A stretch of DNA of 64,000 bases from Gemmatimonadaceae bacterium (GCA_036003045.1 DASYSS010000059.1:1-64000), one strand, 5' to 3'; shown: positions 53,501 to 61,622, numbered from the stretch's first letter. Numbers and translations: made by a program. Notes: generated from the sequence alone by a model not told the origin.

Positions 53501-56036
53501 CGCTGATCGCCGTCGCCCAGCCAGTTACCGTCTGCGCACCCGCGTCCTCGTTCACCGTCGGATCGGTGCCCTTGGTGAAGCTCGGCGCGTCGTTTACCGC
53601 CGTGACGTTGATGACGAACGTCTGCTCCGCGCTCTTGTCAACGCCGTTGTTCGCGGTGCCGCCATTGTCGCTGAGCTGAATCTTGATCGTCGCGGATCCG
53701 TTCGCGTTGGCGGCGGGCGTATAGGTGAGAACGCCGGTGGCACTCACCGTCGGTCCGGCCGAGAAGAGACCGGGGTTCGAGTTGTTCGTGATGGAGAAGG
53801 TCAGCGTCTGTGCCGATTCGTCCGGCGGCCCCGCGCTGAGCGCCGTCGCCCATCCGGAGACGGTCTGTGCTCCGGCATCCTCGAGCACCGTTTGATCGGC
53901 GCCTTTCGTGAAGCTCGGGGCGTCGTTTACGGCGGTGACGTTGATGACGAACGTCTGTTCCAAGCTTGCGTCGACGCCGCCATTCGCGGTGCCACCGTTG
54001 TCCGTGAGCTTGAGCTTGATCGTCGCTGATCCGTTGGCGTCGGCCGCGGGCGTGTAGGTCAGCGTGCCATTCGCGGCGACCGACGGGGGGGTTGAGAAGA
54101 GCCCCGGATTCGAATTGTCGGTAATCGAGAACGTCAGGGTTTGGCCGGACTCGTCCGGTGGCCCTGCGCTGATTGCCGTGGCCCAGTTAGTCACAGACTG
54201 TGCGCCCGCATCTTCGAGCACCGTTTGATCGGCGCCTTTGGTGAAGCTCGGCGCGTCGTTGACAGCGTTGACTGTGAGGTTGACCGTCACGTCGCTGCTT
54301 ACTGCGTTCGACGGATCTTTCGCGTGGTACTTGAAGCTGTCGGGACCGTTGTAGTTCGCGTTCGGCGTGTAGGTGAACGAGCCGTCTGCGTTCAGCGTCA
54401 ACGTCCCATGCGTCGGACCGGAGCCGGTCACCAGAACAGTCGTCAAACCGTTCGGCGTTTCGGCGTCGGTGTCGTTCGAGAGGACACCAGGAGCCGTGAC
54501 GTTCAGCGCGTTGTCTTCGTTGGTGCTGTAGGTGTCGCCCTGCGCCGTCGGTGGAGTATTCGCGGCGGTAACGACGAGCGTCCCTGACGTCGTCAGATCG
54601 CCGTTGCCCTGACAATCGTTACCGCGCGCCCCCTGGACGGTGAAGGGATAGGTACCAGCCGGTGTCGCCACCGTCGTGGAGATCGTCAGCGTGCTGCTAT
54701 AACTCGAATTGCCGGTGTGCGGCGAATTCGTAAACGAGGCGCTCGATCCTGCTGGCAAGCTGCTGGTCACCGACAGCGTCACCGTGCACTGGTTGGTGTT
54801 CCCGTTGATCGTCACGTTCACCGTGTACTGTGCGTTTACCCCCGCAACGACCGTAACACTCGTGGGCGCCGCGATCGTAACGAGCTGAAGGTTTCCATCC
54901 GTGAAGGTCGTTTGCGCTACGAGCCCGGACGGATTCCCTACCGCGGTCGCAGTGAACGTGACGCCGAAGTCGCGCTGCTGTACGACAAACTCGTGGCTCG
55001 CGAGATTGCCATTCGCGTCCGCTACCGCGCTCACGGTTCGATCCGGATTCGACCACTGGGGATCCTCATGCACCGTGATCGTCACGGTGTCGCCGGCCGT
55101 CCATCCCGTTCCGGAGAACAGCACCGTATCACCCGGGAGATAGTCCGGCTTGTCCGTCGTCAACGTCGGACCCGACGCTCCTCCATCGCTGGTGGCGTCG
55201 AGCGAGGCGCCCGAAGATGGCGCCTTGTTCAACGCCGCCGGACCTGACCTCCCTCCACTCGACCGACCGTCGGAATTCGAGTACAGCACGAGCACACTCT
55301 GCCCATTGGACTCCGCGGCCGTCGCCCCACCAATCGCGCCAACCTCCGTCCGCGCCGCGGCGCGAGCGCCGATGTGAAGCCCGTACGACGCCATGTTCGT
55401 GAATCGGCGCGCCGCGCCGCCCGCGAGCAGCGCATCGCCTCCCCCGTTCTTGCTCGAGATGGGCGTCACGTCGCCGAACGTCGTCAGATCCGCATCGGCG
55501 GACACATCGGCCAGAGAGACCGAACGAACCCACGAGTAGCGACTGGAGGACGCAGTCGACAGGTCGAGCAGCGCCACCATGCCGACGAGGCTCGTCGCGC
55601 GGGTGTGTCCCGCCGCTGCCCACGTCGCGAGGTTCTGGATGATCGCGTCCTTGTCCGCCCGATTCGCGTTCCCCTGGTCCGGTGCGCCCGAGTACACCGC
55701 GACGCGGCCGTTGATGGCCAGATGGAGGCGCGACGCCGCGGCTCTCAGCAGCGCGTACGGCTGCTTGTCGTCGTCGTCGGCCAACGACGGCACGATGAAG
55801 ACCGCATAGTGGTTCAAGTCGATCGCCTTGAGGTCGAGCGTTCCGTTCGACCCGTCGTAGGCGCGATCCACGCCGTCGGGAAACTTCGACGCAAGCGCGG
55901 TGACGATTCGGTCGCATCCGGTCGCGTCGATCCCGACCGGGCAGTAGACGAGGGCTTTCTGGGCCTGGGCTGCCGGCGCTGCAATGGACAGCGCCAGCGC
56001 CGCCGCAAACGCGGCGGCCGCGAAGTTGGTGCGCAT
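50523..56036 (-). CDS. giant secreted repeat protein with nine 110-residue repeats
   Basis: A 1837-residue exported protein (signal peptide ending AAQAQ). Residues about 25-250 form an alpha/beta domain (ALVYCPVGIDATGCDRIV, VAVYSGAPDQGN) shared with the paralogue at 56731. A beta region follows (PDYLPGDTVLFSGTGW), then a cadherin-like domain (about 500-590). Nine repeats of about 110 residues occupy about 591-1580; each starts NDAP(S/T)F and contains EDAGAQ, a (T/S)YTPxANANG-like segment and DNGGTAN. A PKD-like domain (DWGDGSSSAI) and a conserved tail with VTGGGWINSP close it. There is no sortase site or Por-type tail. It may be an adhesin or surface-layer protein. It is downstream of a small lipoprotein gene (32 bp gap). 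Confidence 0.85.
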   Translation of the reverse strand: MRTNFAAAAFAAALALSIAAPAAQAQKALVYCPVGIDATGCDRIVTALASKFPDGVDRAYDGSNGTLDLKAIDLNHYAVFIVPSLADDDDKQPYALLRAAASRLHLAINGRVAVYSGAPDQGNANRADKDAIIQNLATWAAAGHTRATSLVGMVALLDLSTASSSRYSWVRSVSLADVSADADLTTFGDVTPISSKNGGGDALLAGGAARRFTNMASYGLHIGARAAARTEVGAIGGATAAESNGQSVLVLYSNSDGRSSGGRSGPAALNKAPSSGASLDATSDGGASGPTLTTDKPDYLPGDTVLFSGTGWTAGDTVTITVHEDPQWSNPDRTVSAVADANGNLASHEFVVQQRDFGVTFTATAVGNPSGLVAQTTFTDGNLQLVTIAAPTSVTVVAGVNAQYTVNVTINGNTNQCTVTLSVTSSLPAGSSASFTNSPHTGNSSYSSTLTISTTVATPAGTYPFTVQGARGNDCQGNGDLTTSGTLVVTAANTPPTAQGDTYSTNEDNALNVTAPGVLSNDTDAETPNGLTTVLVTGSGPTHGTLTLNADGSFTYTPNANYNGPDSFKYHAKDPSNAVSSDVTVNLTVNAVNDAPSFTKGADQTVLEDAGAQSVTNWATAISAGPPDESGQTLTFSITDNSNPGLFSTPPSVAANGTLTYTPAADANGSATIKLKLTDNGGTANGGVDASLEQTFVINVTAVNDAPSFTKGADQTVLEDAGAQTVSGWATALSAGPPDESAQTLTFSITNNSNPGLFSAGPTVSATGVLTYTPAANANGSATIKIQLSDNGGTANNGVDKSAEQTFVINVTAVNDAPSFTKGTDPTVNEDAGAQTVTGWATAISAGPPDESGQTLTFNITNNTNSALFSVQPSVAANGTLTYTPAANANGTATITLTLSDNGGTANTGVDTSAPQMFTITINPVNDPPSFTKGADQTALEDAGPQSVSGWATAINAGPANESSQTVSFQITGNTNPGLFSSAPSIASNGTLTFTSAPDANGSATITVVAKDDGGTANGGVDASPSQTFVINVTPVNDAPTFALIASTTVLEDAGAQSVPNALTNPSPGPANESSQTLSSNVTNDNNALFLVQPSIDLVTGALTFTTNPNANGKATVTVTVMDNGGTANNGIDHTTKKLYINVTPVNDAPSFTKGANQTALEDAGAQSVSGWATLISAGPPDESGQALNFIVTNDNNALFSSQPTIDASGKLSYTSAPNANGSATVTVQLHDDGGTANGGVDTSPSQMFTITITAVNDAPTFDLIGNQSILEDAGQQSVPNAVTNKSAGPPDEQLSQTLTLTMTNDNNALFSSQPAVDASGTLTYTPAANANGTTTVTVKVQDNGGTANGGVDQTTKTFLITVTAVNDAPSFTKGPNQTVLEDAGAQNVSWATAISAGPPDESSQKLNFIVTNDNNGLFSSQPAIDPSGKLTYTSAANANGSATVTVQLHDDGGTANLGVDTSPSQTFTITITPVNDAPTFNLIGNQTVLEDAGAQSVPNALTNPSPGPSNESSQAVTVTVTSTNSALFSVQPSIDASGTLTFTSAPNANGNSTVTVKLQDNGGTANGGVDATTKTFTIYVTPVNDPPTITAFAGPLLPTALGSPVTANGTFTDVDLGDSPVIDSHTGTIDWGDGSSSAISVAPGSGTSRNFSGSHTYTATGVYTIVAHVKDSGNLTSDAMYQYVVVYDPTAGFVTGGGWINSPSGAYPADPTLTGKATFGFVSKYKKGQTTPDGDTEFDFHAAGLNFQSTSYEWLVISGTKAQYKGSGTINGSGDYFFMLTAIDGDLKSKGSPDTFRIRIWNKTTLAVIYDNQITSTDLTADPTTTLGGGSIQIHN
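51288..54264 (-). repeat. coding tandem repeats, nine units of about 330 bp
   Basis: Nine in-frame units form two subtypes. A-type units read APSFTKG...WATAISAGPPDES; B-type units read APTF...SVPNALTNPSPGP. Their order is A-A-A-A-B-A-B-A-B. The paralogue has A-A-A-B, so growth seems to have gone by whole A-B pairs (about 660 bp). Confidence 0.8.
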
Positions 56037-56068
56037 CGCTCTCGAGGGTAGGGGTGAGAGGGGCGCTG

Positions 56069-56323
56069 CTAGTTGCAGACGTCGTCGATCACCGCGCCGA
56101 GCGCGATGATCTTTCGCGACGTCACAGCGGTCTGCGGCTTGGTGAGCAGCTGGTCGCGCTGCCGCACGTTCGCCACGCAGATGGTGGACGCCGTCTTGGG
56201 AAGCGTCCGCATCGTGAGCGCCGGTTGCGGCGGCGCCGTGGCGAGAATTGGGTTCTGCCGATGGTCATCTCGGCAGGCGGCGAGACACAGCATCGTGGCT
56301 AGACCGGCGATCGCGACACGCAT
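56069..56323 (-). CDS. small lipoprotein paired with the giant repeat protein
   Basis: An 84-residue protein whose signal peptide ends in lipobox CLAAC. The mature part is about 67 residues, with a conserved block ALTMRTLPKTASTICVANV, then QRDQLL and a C-terminal IDDVCN, with cysteines at ICVANV and at the penultimate residue that could form a disulfide. GGAG lies 5 nt before the ATG. Its stop is 32 bp from the start of the giant-protein gene, so the two are an operon. A paralogue in the same arrangement is at 60544. The function is unknown; it may anchor or help export the giant protein. Confidence 0.75.
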   Translation of the reverse strand: MRVAIAGLATMLCLAACRDDHRQNPILATAPPQPALTMRTLPKTASTICVANVRQRDQLLTKPQTAVTSRKIIALGAVIDDVCN

Positions 56324-56417
56324 TACGACTCCGGGTGGGTTTGGGATCCGGTTCGACGGAGGGAGCGAGCATAAACGCCCCCGGCAAACGGGATACCGCC
56401 CGAAATCACGATCAGAT

Positions 56418-56468
56418 AATGCTCAGGTAGCCTTTCTGAGCATTTAATTCCAATCGGAGACGATAGAT
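56418..56468 (-). promoter_or_regulatory. candidate control region of the first lipoprotein/giant-protein unit
   Basis: A perfect 9-bp inverted repeat AATGCTCAG / CTGAGCATT (56418-56444), next to ATCGGAGACGATAGAT (56453-56468), about 130 bp before the lipoprotein start. The second element recurs with two changes at 60915-60930 before the paralogous unit, and AATGCTCA also recurs there. Confidence 0.4.
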
Positions 56469-56581
56469 CCAGCGCGGATGTAGAGATTTCTCTACCACCT
56501 CGTCGCGGCGACGCAACACGGCTAACCGGCATTGCCGGTTCTTCGCGGAGCGCCAGCTTCGAATTGGTCCCGGCACCGCTC

Positions 56582-56680
56582 AAACGCAGATGACACAAGC
56601 AGAAACGACGATGCCGCAGGTGAAAACTGAAGTCTTCACCGCGGCATTGTCGTTCAGATCCGCGTCATCCGCGTTCAACG
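56582..56680. repeat. dispersed palindromic repeat, copy C
   Basis: It has AAACGCAGATGACACAAGCAG on the left and ATCCGCGTCATCCGCGTT on the right as outer arms, and ACGATGCCGCAGGTGAAAA facing TCTTCACCGCGGCATTGTC as inner arms. It lies between the two lipoprotein/giant-protein units. Confidence 0.7.
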
Positions 56681-56730
56681 CATCTCGATCAACCGGGCCT
56701 TCCGCTCGGGCGTGACGCCAAATTCCGGCG

Positions 56731-59700
56731 TTAATTGTTGTGGATCCGAATGCTTCCGCCCCCCGTCGCATTCGTGGGATCCGCGGCGTCGGCGGCCCCT
56801 GGTTGGTTGTCGTAAACGACCGCTCCACTCGACTTGTCCCAGATCCTGATGCGGAGCATGTCCGAGTGCTTCGCGGCGAGCGAGCCGTCGATGACGGTGA
56901 CCATGAAGCCGTAATTGCCCGTCCCGTTGATCGTGCCCGAGCCCTGGTACATCGCCTTCGCGCCCCCCCCGGAGGTCACGAGCCAGTCGCAGGAGGTCGA
57001 TTTGAAGTTGAAGCCCGGGCCCTGGAACTCGGTGTCGCCTCCCGGCGTCGCCTGCCCCTTGGTGTACTTCGACACGAGGCCGAAGGCCGCCTTGCCGGTG
57101 GGTGTGTTGATCCAGCCGCCGCCGGTCACGAATCCCCCATTCGAATCGAAAACCACGACGGGGTACTTGCAGGTGGCGTCGCCGGCCAGCCCGCCGGCGT
57201 CTCTGATGTGCGCGGTGATCGTGTAGACGCCCGCTACCGCGTACGTGTGCGATCCGCTGAAGCTGCGGGACACACCCGAGCCCGCGGCGATCGACAGTGA
57301 GCTCGTCGTGCCGTCACCCCAGTCGATCGTGCCGACGTGAGAGTCCGGCGGAGTGTCGCCGAGGTCGACGTCGCTGAACGCACCGGTCACCGAAATCGAG
57401 GCGCCGAGCGCGATCGGTTGAACGGGGCCGTAGAAGCTCGTGATGACCGGCGCGTCGTCCACTGGCGTCACGGTGATGACGAACGTCTTCGTGGTCTGAT
57501 CGACGCCGCCGTTGGCCGTGCCGCCATCGTCTTGCAGCTTGACCGTCACGGTCGCGGTGCCATTCGCATTCGGAGCCGACGTGTACGTCAGTCGTCCCGT
57601 CGCCAGATCGATCGACGGCTGAACGGTGAACAGCGAGTTGTTGTTGTTCGTGACCGTGAGCGTGAGCTTTTGGCCGCCTTCGTTCGGGCCGGCGCTCGCG
57701 TTGGTCAACGCGCCGTTCACCGTTTGCGCTCCGGCGTCCTCCGCCGAGGTGTTGCTCGCGACGAGGGTGAACATTGGCGCGTCGTTCACCGGCGTAACGG
57801 CGATCGTGAACGTCTGCACGGGGCTCGTGTCGACGCCGCCGTTCACCGTTCCTCCGTTGTCGTGGAGCTTGATCGTCACCGTCGCCGAGCCGTTGGCGTT
57901 CGCCGCGGGCGCGTAGGTCAGCTTGCCGGTCGCGTCGACCGCCGGCTGTGAGGAGAACAGGGCGTTGTTGTCGTTCGTGACGACGAAGTCGAGCGCTTGC
58001 GCCGACTCATTCGGCGGTCCGGCGCTGATGCCGGTCGCCCAGCCGTTCACGCTCTGAGCGCCCGCGTCTTCCAGAACGACCTGGTTGGCGCCCTTCGTGA
58101 AGCTAGGGGCGTGGTTGATCGGCGTGATCGTGATCGTGAACGTCTGTGCCGCGCTCGCGTCCACACCGCCGTTCGCCGTTCCACCGTTGTCATGGAGCTG
58201 CACGGTCACCGTCGCCGTACCGAATGCGTCCGGCGCGGGGGTGAAGGTCAACTTGCCGGTCGCGTCGATCGACGGCTGCGCCGAGAAGAGCGCGTTGTTG
58301 CCATTCGAGACGACGAACGTGAGCGTCTGTCCGGATTCATCGGACGGTCCCGCGCTGATGGCGGTCGCCCAGCTCGAAACCGTCTGCGCAGCCGCGTTCT
58401 CGAACACGGTTTGGTCGGAGCCCTTCGTGAAGCTCGGCGCGTCGTTCACCGCTGTGACGTTGATGGCGAAGGTCTGCTCGCCGCTCGCGTCGACGCCGCC
58501 GTTCGCGGTGCCGCCGTTGTCGGTAAGCTTGAGGGTGATCGTGGCCGACCCGTTTGCGTTGGCGGCCGGCGTATACGTCAGCGCGCCGTTCGCGTTTACC
58601 ACCGGCGCAGCGGAGAACAGACCAGGATTCGAGTTGCCGGTCACGACGAACGTCAGCGTTTGGCCGGCCTCGTCGGCCGGACCCGCGCTGATCGCCGTCG
58701 CCCAGTTGCTGATCGACTGCGCTCCCGCGTCCTCGAGCACCGCCTGATCCGAGCCCTTGGTGAAGCTCGGCGCGTCGTTGACCGCGTTGACGGTGATGTT
58801 CACCGTCGCGGCCGCGCCCGAGTTGGCGGTGCCGTCGTTCGCTTTGTACGTAAAGCTGTCCGCCCCGCTGTAGTTGGCGACCGGCGTATAGGTAAACGCA
58901 CCGTTCGCGCTGAGCGTGAGCGTGCCATGCGCCGGACCACTGACGAGGACCGCGGTCAGCGGATTGTTCTCCGCGTCCGTGTCGTTGCCGAGGATGCCAG
59001 GCGCCGCGACGGTCAGGCCGGCGTCTTCCAGCGTACCATATGAGTCGTTGTTCGCGACCGGCGCGGTGTTGGAGACGACGTGAACCGAGACGGACGCCAG
59101 AACCGGATTGAAGGTCGATTGGGCGCTGACCTGGAAGGTCCAGTCGGCAGTCGAGGTGCTCGGAAAGTCGGGAATACACTTGGCGCCGTAGGTGTTGCCG
59201 GCCAGGACGGGAACGCTGGTCGAGCAAGCAATCGAGCCGAAGCCGCCACCTGGGCGCACCCAGCGCATGAACAGCGTCGTGCCGCCCGTCCCCGTGATGT
59301 CTTGGACGGTCGTTTGCCCGCAATACTCGTGGTTCACGAGGAACGTCGCGGGCGTCGTCGTGCCGCATTGGCCCGCTGCCGAAGAGGTGTTGAGGACCGC
59401 AGTGTTGATGACGGTCGCGATCGTTCCGTCCGTGAACGTGACCTGTGCGACGAGACCGGACGGATTGCCAACCGCGGTCGCCGTGAAGGTCACGCCGAAA
59501 TCGCGCGGCTGAACGACGAAATCGTGGCTTCGCAGATTCCCATTCGCATCGACGACGGCGACCACCGTTCGGTCGGGGTTCGACCACTGGGGATCTTCGT
59601 GCACCGTGATCGTCACCGTATCGGACGGCGCCCACGCGGCGCCCGAGAAGAGCACCGTGTCGCCCGGGAGATAGTCCGGTCGGTCGGTCGTCAGCGTCGG

Positions 59701-60510
59701 ACCCGACGCAGCGCCTCCCGCCGAAAGGTCGAGCGACGCGCCGCCTGAGTTTCGGCGATCTGCGTTCGAGTACAGTACAAGCACGCCCTGGCCGCCGGCG
59801 GCGGTCAGACCGCCGATCGCGCCCACGTCAGTACGGGCGGCCGCGCGGCCGCCGACATGGAGACCATATGAAGCCATGTTGGCGAAACGATGCGTCGATC
59901 CCGACGGCAGCACGTCTCCATTCCGGCTCGAGATCGGCGTCACGTCGCCGAAGCTCTGCAGCTCCGCATCGGCCGAGACGTCGGCGAGCGACACAGAGCG
60001 GACCCACGAGTAGCGATCCGCCGGGTTCGTGGAAAGATCGAGCAGCGCCACCATGCCCACGAGACTCGTCCCGCGCGTGTGTCCCTCTGCGGCCCAGGTC
60101 GCGAGATTCTGAATGAGCGCGTCCTTATCGGCGCGATTCAGATTCCCCTGGTCCGGAGCGCCGGAGTAGACGGCGACACGACCATTGATCGCCAGATGGA
60201 GCCGCGCCGCCACCGCGCGCAGCGCGGCGTACGGCTGCTTGTCGCCATCGTCGGCGAGCGACGGCACGACGAACACGGAATAGTGATCGAGGTCGATGGA
60301 CTTCAGATCCAACGTTCCATTCGACCCGTCGTATCCGCGATCGACGCCGCCGGCGAACTTCGGCTGAAGTGCCGAGACGATCCGGTCGCACCCGGTGGCA
60401 TCGACGCCGACGGGGCAATAGACGAGGGCTTTCTGGCCGTGGAGCGGGCGCGCGAACACAGGCAGCGCCAGCCCCGCCGCGAGTGCGGCGGCCGCGAGAT
60501 GGTTGCGCAT
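56731..60510 (-). CDS. giant secreted repeat protein with four 110-residue repeats
   Basis: A 1259-residue paralogue of the protein at 50523. The N-terminal domain (1-270) and C-terminal tail (from about 1020: PKD-like DWGDGTTSSL, then VTGGGWINTP and GGGSIRIHNN) are clearly alike. It has four 110-residue repeats (about 578-1020) after a cadherin-like domain (about 480-575). A different middle segment (about 370-480, with CGTTTPATFLVNHEYCGQTT) replaces the corresponding part of the other protein. The ATG at 60510 has GAGAG 4 nt upstream. It is 33 bp downstream of a small lipoprotein gene. The role is probably cell-surface binding, inferred only from repeats and export. Confidence 0.85.
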   Translation of the reverse strand: MRNHLAAAALAAGLALPVFARPLHGQKALVYCPVGVDATGCDRIVSALQPKFAGGVDRGYDGSNGTLDLKSIDLDHYSVFVVPSLADDGDKQPYAALRAVAARLHLAINGRVAVYSGAPDQGNLNRADKDALIQNLATWAAEGHTRGTSLVGMVALLDLSTNPADRYSWVRSVSLADVSADAELQSFGDVTPISSRNGDVLPSGSTHRFANMASYGLHVGGRAAARTDVGAIGGLTAAGGQGVLVLYSNADRRNSGGASLDLSAGGAASGPTLTTDRPDYLPGDTVLFSGAAWAPSDTVTITVHEDPQWSNPDRTVVAVVDANGNLRSHDFVVQPRDFGVTFTATAVGNPSGLVAQVTFTDGTIATVINTAVLNTSSAAGQCGTTTPATFLVNHEYCGQTTVQDITGTGGTTLFMRWVRPGGGFGSIACSTSVPVLAGNTYGAKCIPDFPSTSTADWTFQVSAQSTFNPVLASVSVHVVSNTAPVANNDSYGTLEDAGLTVAAPGILGNDTDAENNPLTAVLVSGPAHGTLTLSANGAFTYTPVANYSGADSFTYKANDGTANSGAAATVNITVNAVNDAPSFTKGSDQAVLEDAGAQSISNWATAISAGPADEAGQTLTFVVTGNSNPGLFSAAPVVNANGALTYTPAANANGSATITLKLTDNGGTANGGVDASGEQTFAINVTAVNDAPSFTKGSDQTVFENAAAQTVSSWATAISAGPSDESGQTLTFVVSNGNNALFSAQPSIDATGKLTFTPAPDAFGTATVTVQLHDNGGTANGGVDASAAQTFTITITPINHAPSFTKGANQVVLEDAGAQSVNGWATGISAGPPNESAQALDFVVTNDNNALFSSQPAVDATGKLTYAPAANANGSATVTIKLHDNGGTVNGGVDTSPVQTFTIAVTPVNDAPMFTLVASNTSAEDAGAQTVNGALTNASAGPNEGGQKLTLTVTNNNNSLFTVQPSIDLATGRLTYTSAPNANGTATVTVKLQDDGGTANGGVDQTTKTFVITVTPVDDAPVITSFYGPVQPIALGASISVTGAFSDVDLGDTPPDSHVGTIDWGDGTTSSLSIAAGSGVSRSFSGSHTYAVAGVYTITAHIRDAGGLAGDATCKYPVVVFDSNGGFVTGGGWINTPTGKAAFGLVSKYTKGQATPGGDTEFQGPGFNFKSTSCDWLVTSGGGAKAMYQGSGTINGTGNYGFMVTVIDGSLAAKHSDMLRIRIWDKSSGAVVYDNQPGAADAADPTNATGGGSIRIHNN
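57456..58775 (-). repeat. coding tandem repeats, four units of about 330 bp
   Basis: Four in-frame units, A-A-A-B in the naming used for the units at 51288-54264. The fourth begins APMFTLVASN and contains NGALTNASAGP, the B pattern. Confidence 0.8.
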
Positions 60511-60543
60511 TGCTCTCTCGGGTGAGGTTGAGAGAACGGCTTG

Positions 60544-60801
60544 TTAGTTACACACGTCGTCGATCAGCGCGCCAAGCGCGGTGACCTGCCGCGACGTCGC
60601 GGCGGTTTGCGGGTTGGCCAGCAGTTGGTCGCGCCGGCGGACGTTCGCGATACAGATAGTGGACGCTCCCGCGGGGAGCGTCCGCATCGTCAACGTCGGC
60701 TGAGGCGCCGCGGTGACGAGGGGTGAGCTTTGCCGATTGTCGTCTCGGCAGCCGGCGGCGAGACACAACACCGCTGCCGTACTGGCGATTGCGAAGCGCA
60801 T
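60544..60801 (-). CDS. small lipoprotein paired with the second giant repeat protein
   Basis: An 85-residue paralogue of the protein at 56069. The signal peptide ends LAAGC, and the mature part repeats the same pattern: LTMRTLPAGASTICIANV, RRDQLL, TALGALIDDVCN. The start ATG 60801 is set by GGGAG 6 nt upstream, which excludes a 22-residue upstream extension. Its stop is 33 bp from the giant-protein start, almost exactly the spacing of the first unit. The preserved pairing and spacing argue for a functional link. Confidence 0.75.
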   Translation of the reverse strand: MRFAIASTAAVLCLAAGCRDDNRQSSPLVTAAPQPTLTMRTLPAGASTICIANVRRRDQLLANPQTAATSRQVTALGALIDDVCN

Positions 60802-61168
60802 GCGGCACTCCCGATTACGGTACGGCAAAAATGTTAGTCGATCGAAAGGGTAGGTACCGAGTGACATTTTGCATCAAAAAATGCTCAAACTCATGATTCG
60901 GTCGGTTAAATCAGATCGGAGGCGATTGATTTCGGGCGAATAGCAGAGTTTTTGCTTTCGCGACGCGTTCGCCGCGTGTTTTCGCCGGCTTGATGCGGGC
61001 GATCGTGTAAATATTCTTGACCAACAATTGTGATTTGGGCGGGTGTCGCGCGGTGAAGCGGCGCACGCGCCTCGCGCGCTTCACGGCACGCGCCTGCTTT
61101 GCGAGCGAATGACACGCACGCGAAAGGAACGATGATCGGGCGCTGGTCACCAACGGCCATTCTTGCGG
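60802..61168. other. intergenic region, 367 bp, AT-rich in its first half
   Basis: No gene is seen. The first about 130 bp (60820-60950) are AT-rich and hold the candidate control motif of the second unit. The rest is GC-rich with palindromic GCGCGCCTCGCGCGC-like sequence near 61065-61095. Confidence 0.4.
60915..60930 (-). promoter_or_regulatory. candidate shared control motif of the second unit
   Basis: ATCGGAGGCGATTGAT, about 114 bp before the small lipoprotein start. It matches ATCGGAGACGATAGAT before the first unit at 14 of 16 positions. AATGCTCA lies close by, as in the first unit. Confidence 0.4.
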
Positions 61169-61564
61169 ATGGCAGCAAGAAGACCGATCGGCCACGAGCG
61201 AACGCATGAAATCATCGGCGGATTCTACGAGGTCTACACGCACCTCGGATACGGGCTCCTCGAGACGGTGTACGCGTCGGCACTTGCCCGCGAGCTCGAA
61301 TGGCGAGGCTTCACGGTCGAGCGCGAGGTGTGGATCGACGTCATGTACAAACAAGAACTGGTAGCCAAGCAACGCATCGACATGCTGATCAACCACAGGC
61401 TGATCGTAGAAATCAAAGCCACCGAGACGATCCCGCCCTTCGCGCGGCGTCAGTTGGTGAACTATTTGCGCGCGACGCGTGTCGAGTTAGGCCTGTTATT
61501 GCATTTTGGCCCCGAGCCCAAGGTTTGGCGACTGATTGATACGAAGAAAATTCAACGCAGATGA
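61169..61564 (+). CDS. GxxExxY protein
   Basis: A 131-residue protein of the GxxExxY family. The name-giving motif is GYGLLETVY (about residues 29-37), and a PD-(D/E)XK-like core follows, with RIDMLINHRLIVEIKATE (D, then E-x-K). The family is widespread in environmental bacteria, often beside repeats or in variable regions, and its role is unknown; a nuclease is plausible. ATG 61169 is used; TTG 61163 adds two residues. The last codons and the stop lie in repeat copy D. Confidence 0.82.
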   Translation: MAARRPIGHERTHEIIGGFYEVYTHLGYGLLETVYASALARELEWRGFTVEREVWIDVMYKQELVAKQRIDMLINHRLIVEIKATETIPPFARRQLVNYLRATRVELGLLLHFGPEPKVWRLIDTKKIQRR

Positions 61565-61622
61565 CGCAGATTTTGAACTACAAGCCCGCAGATTGTTTGG
61601 TCTTCGATCTGCGGCATTGCTG
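61551..61622. repeat. dispersed palindromic repeat, copy D
   Basis: TTCAACGCAGATGACGCAGA (61551-61570), then ACAAGCCCGCAGATTGTTT, facing TCGATCTGCGGCATTGC. The outer right arm is absent. The element begins inside the end of the GxxExxY gene and provides its stop. Confidence 0.7.

Noticed and set aside
51159-54029. 956-residue open frame on the + strand
   Set aside because: It is antisense to the repeats of the giant protein. The translation is Arg/Val-rich and mirrors the repeats, as expected for a shadow of high-GC coding sequence.
51288-54264. Regularly spaced repeats as a CRISPR array
   Set aside because: The period is about 330 bp, in frame and protein-coding, with no short identical repeats or unique spacers, and no cas genes are present.
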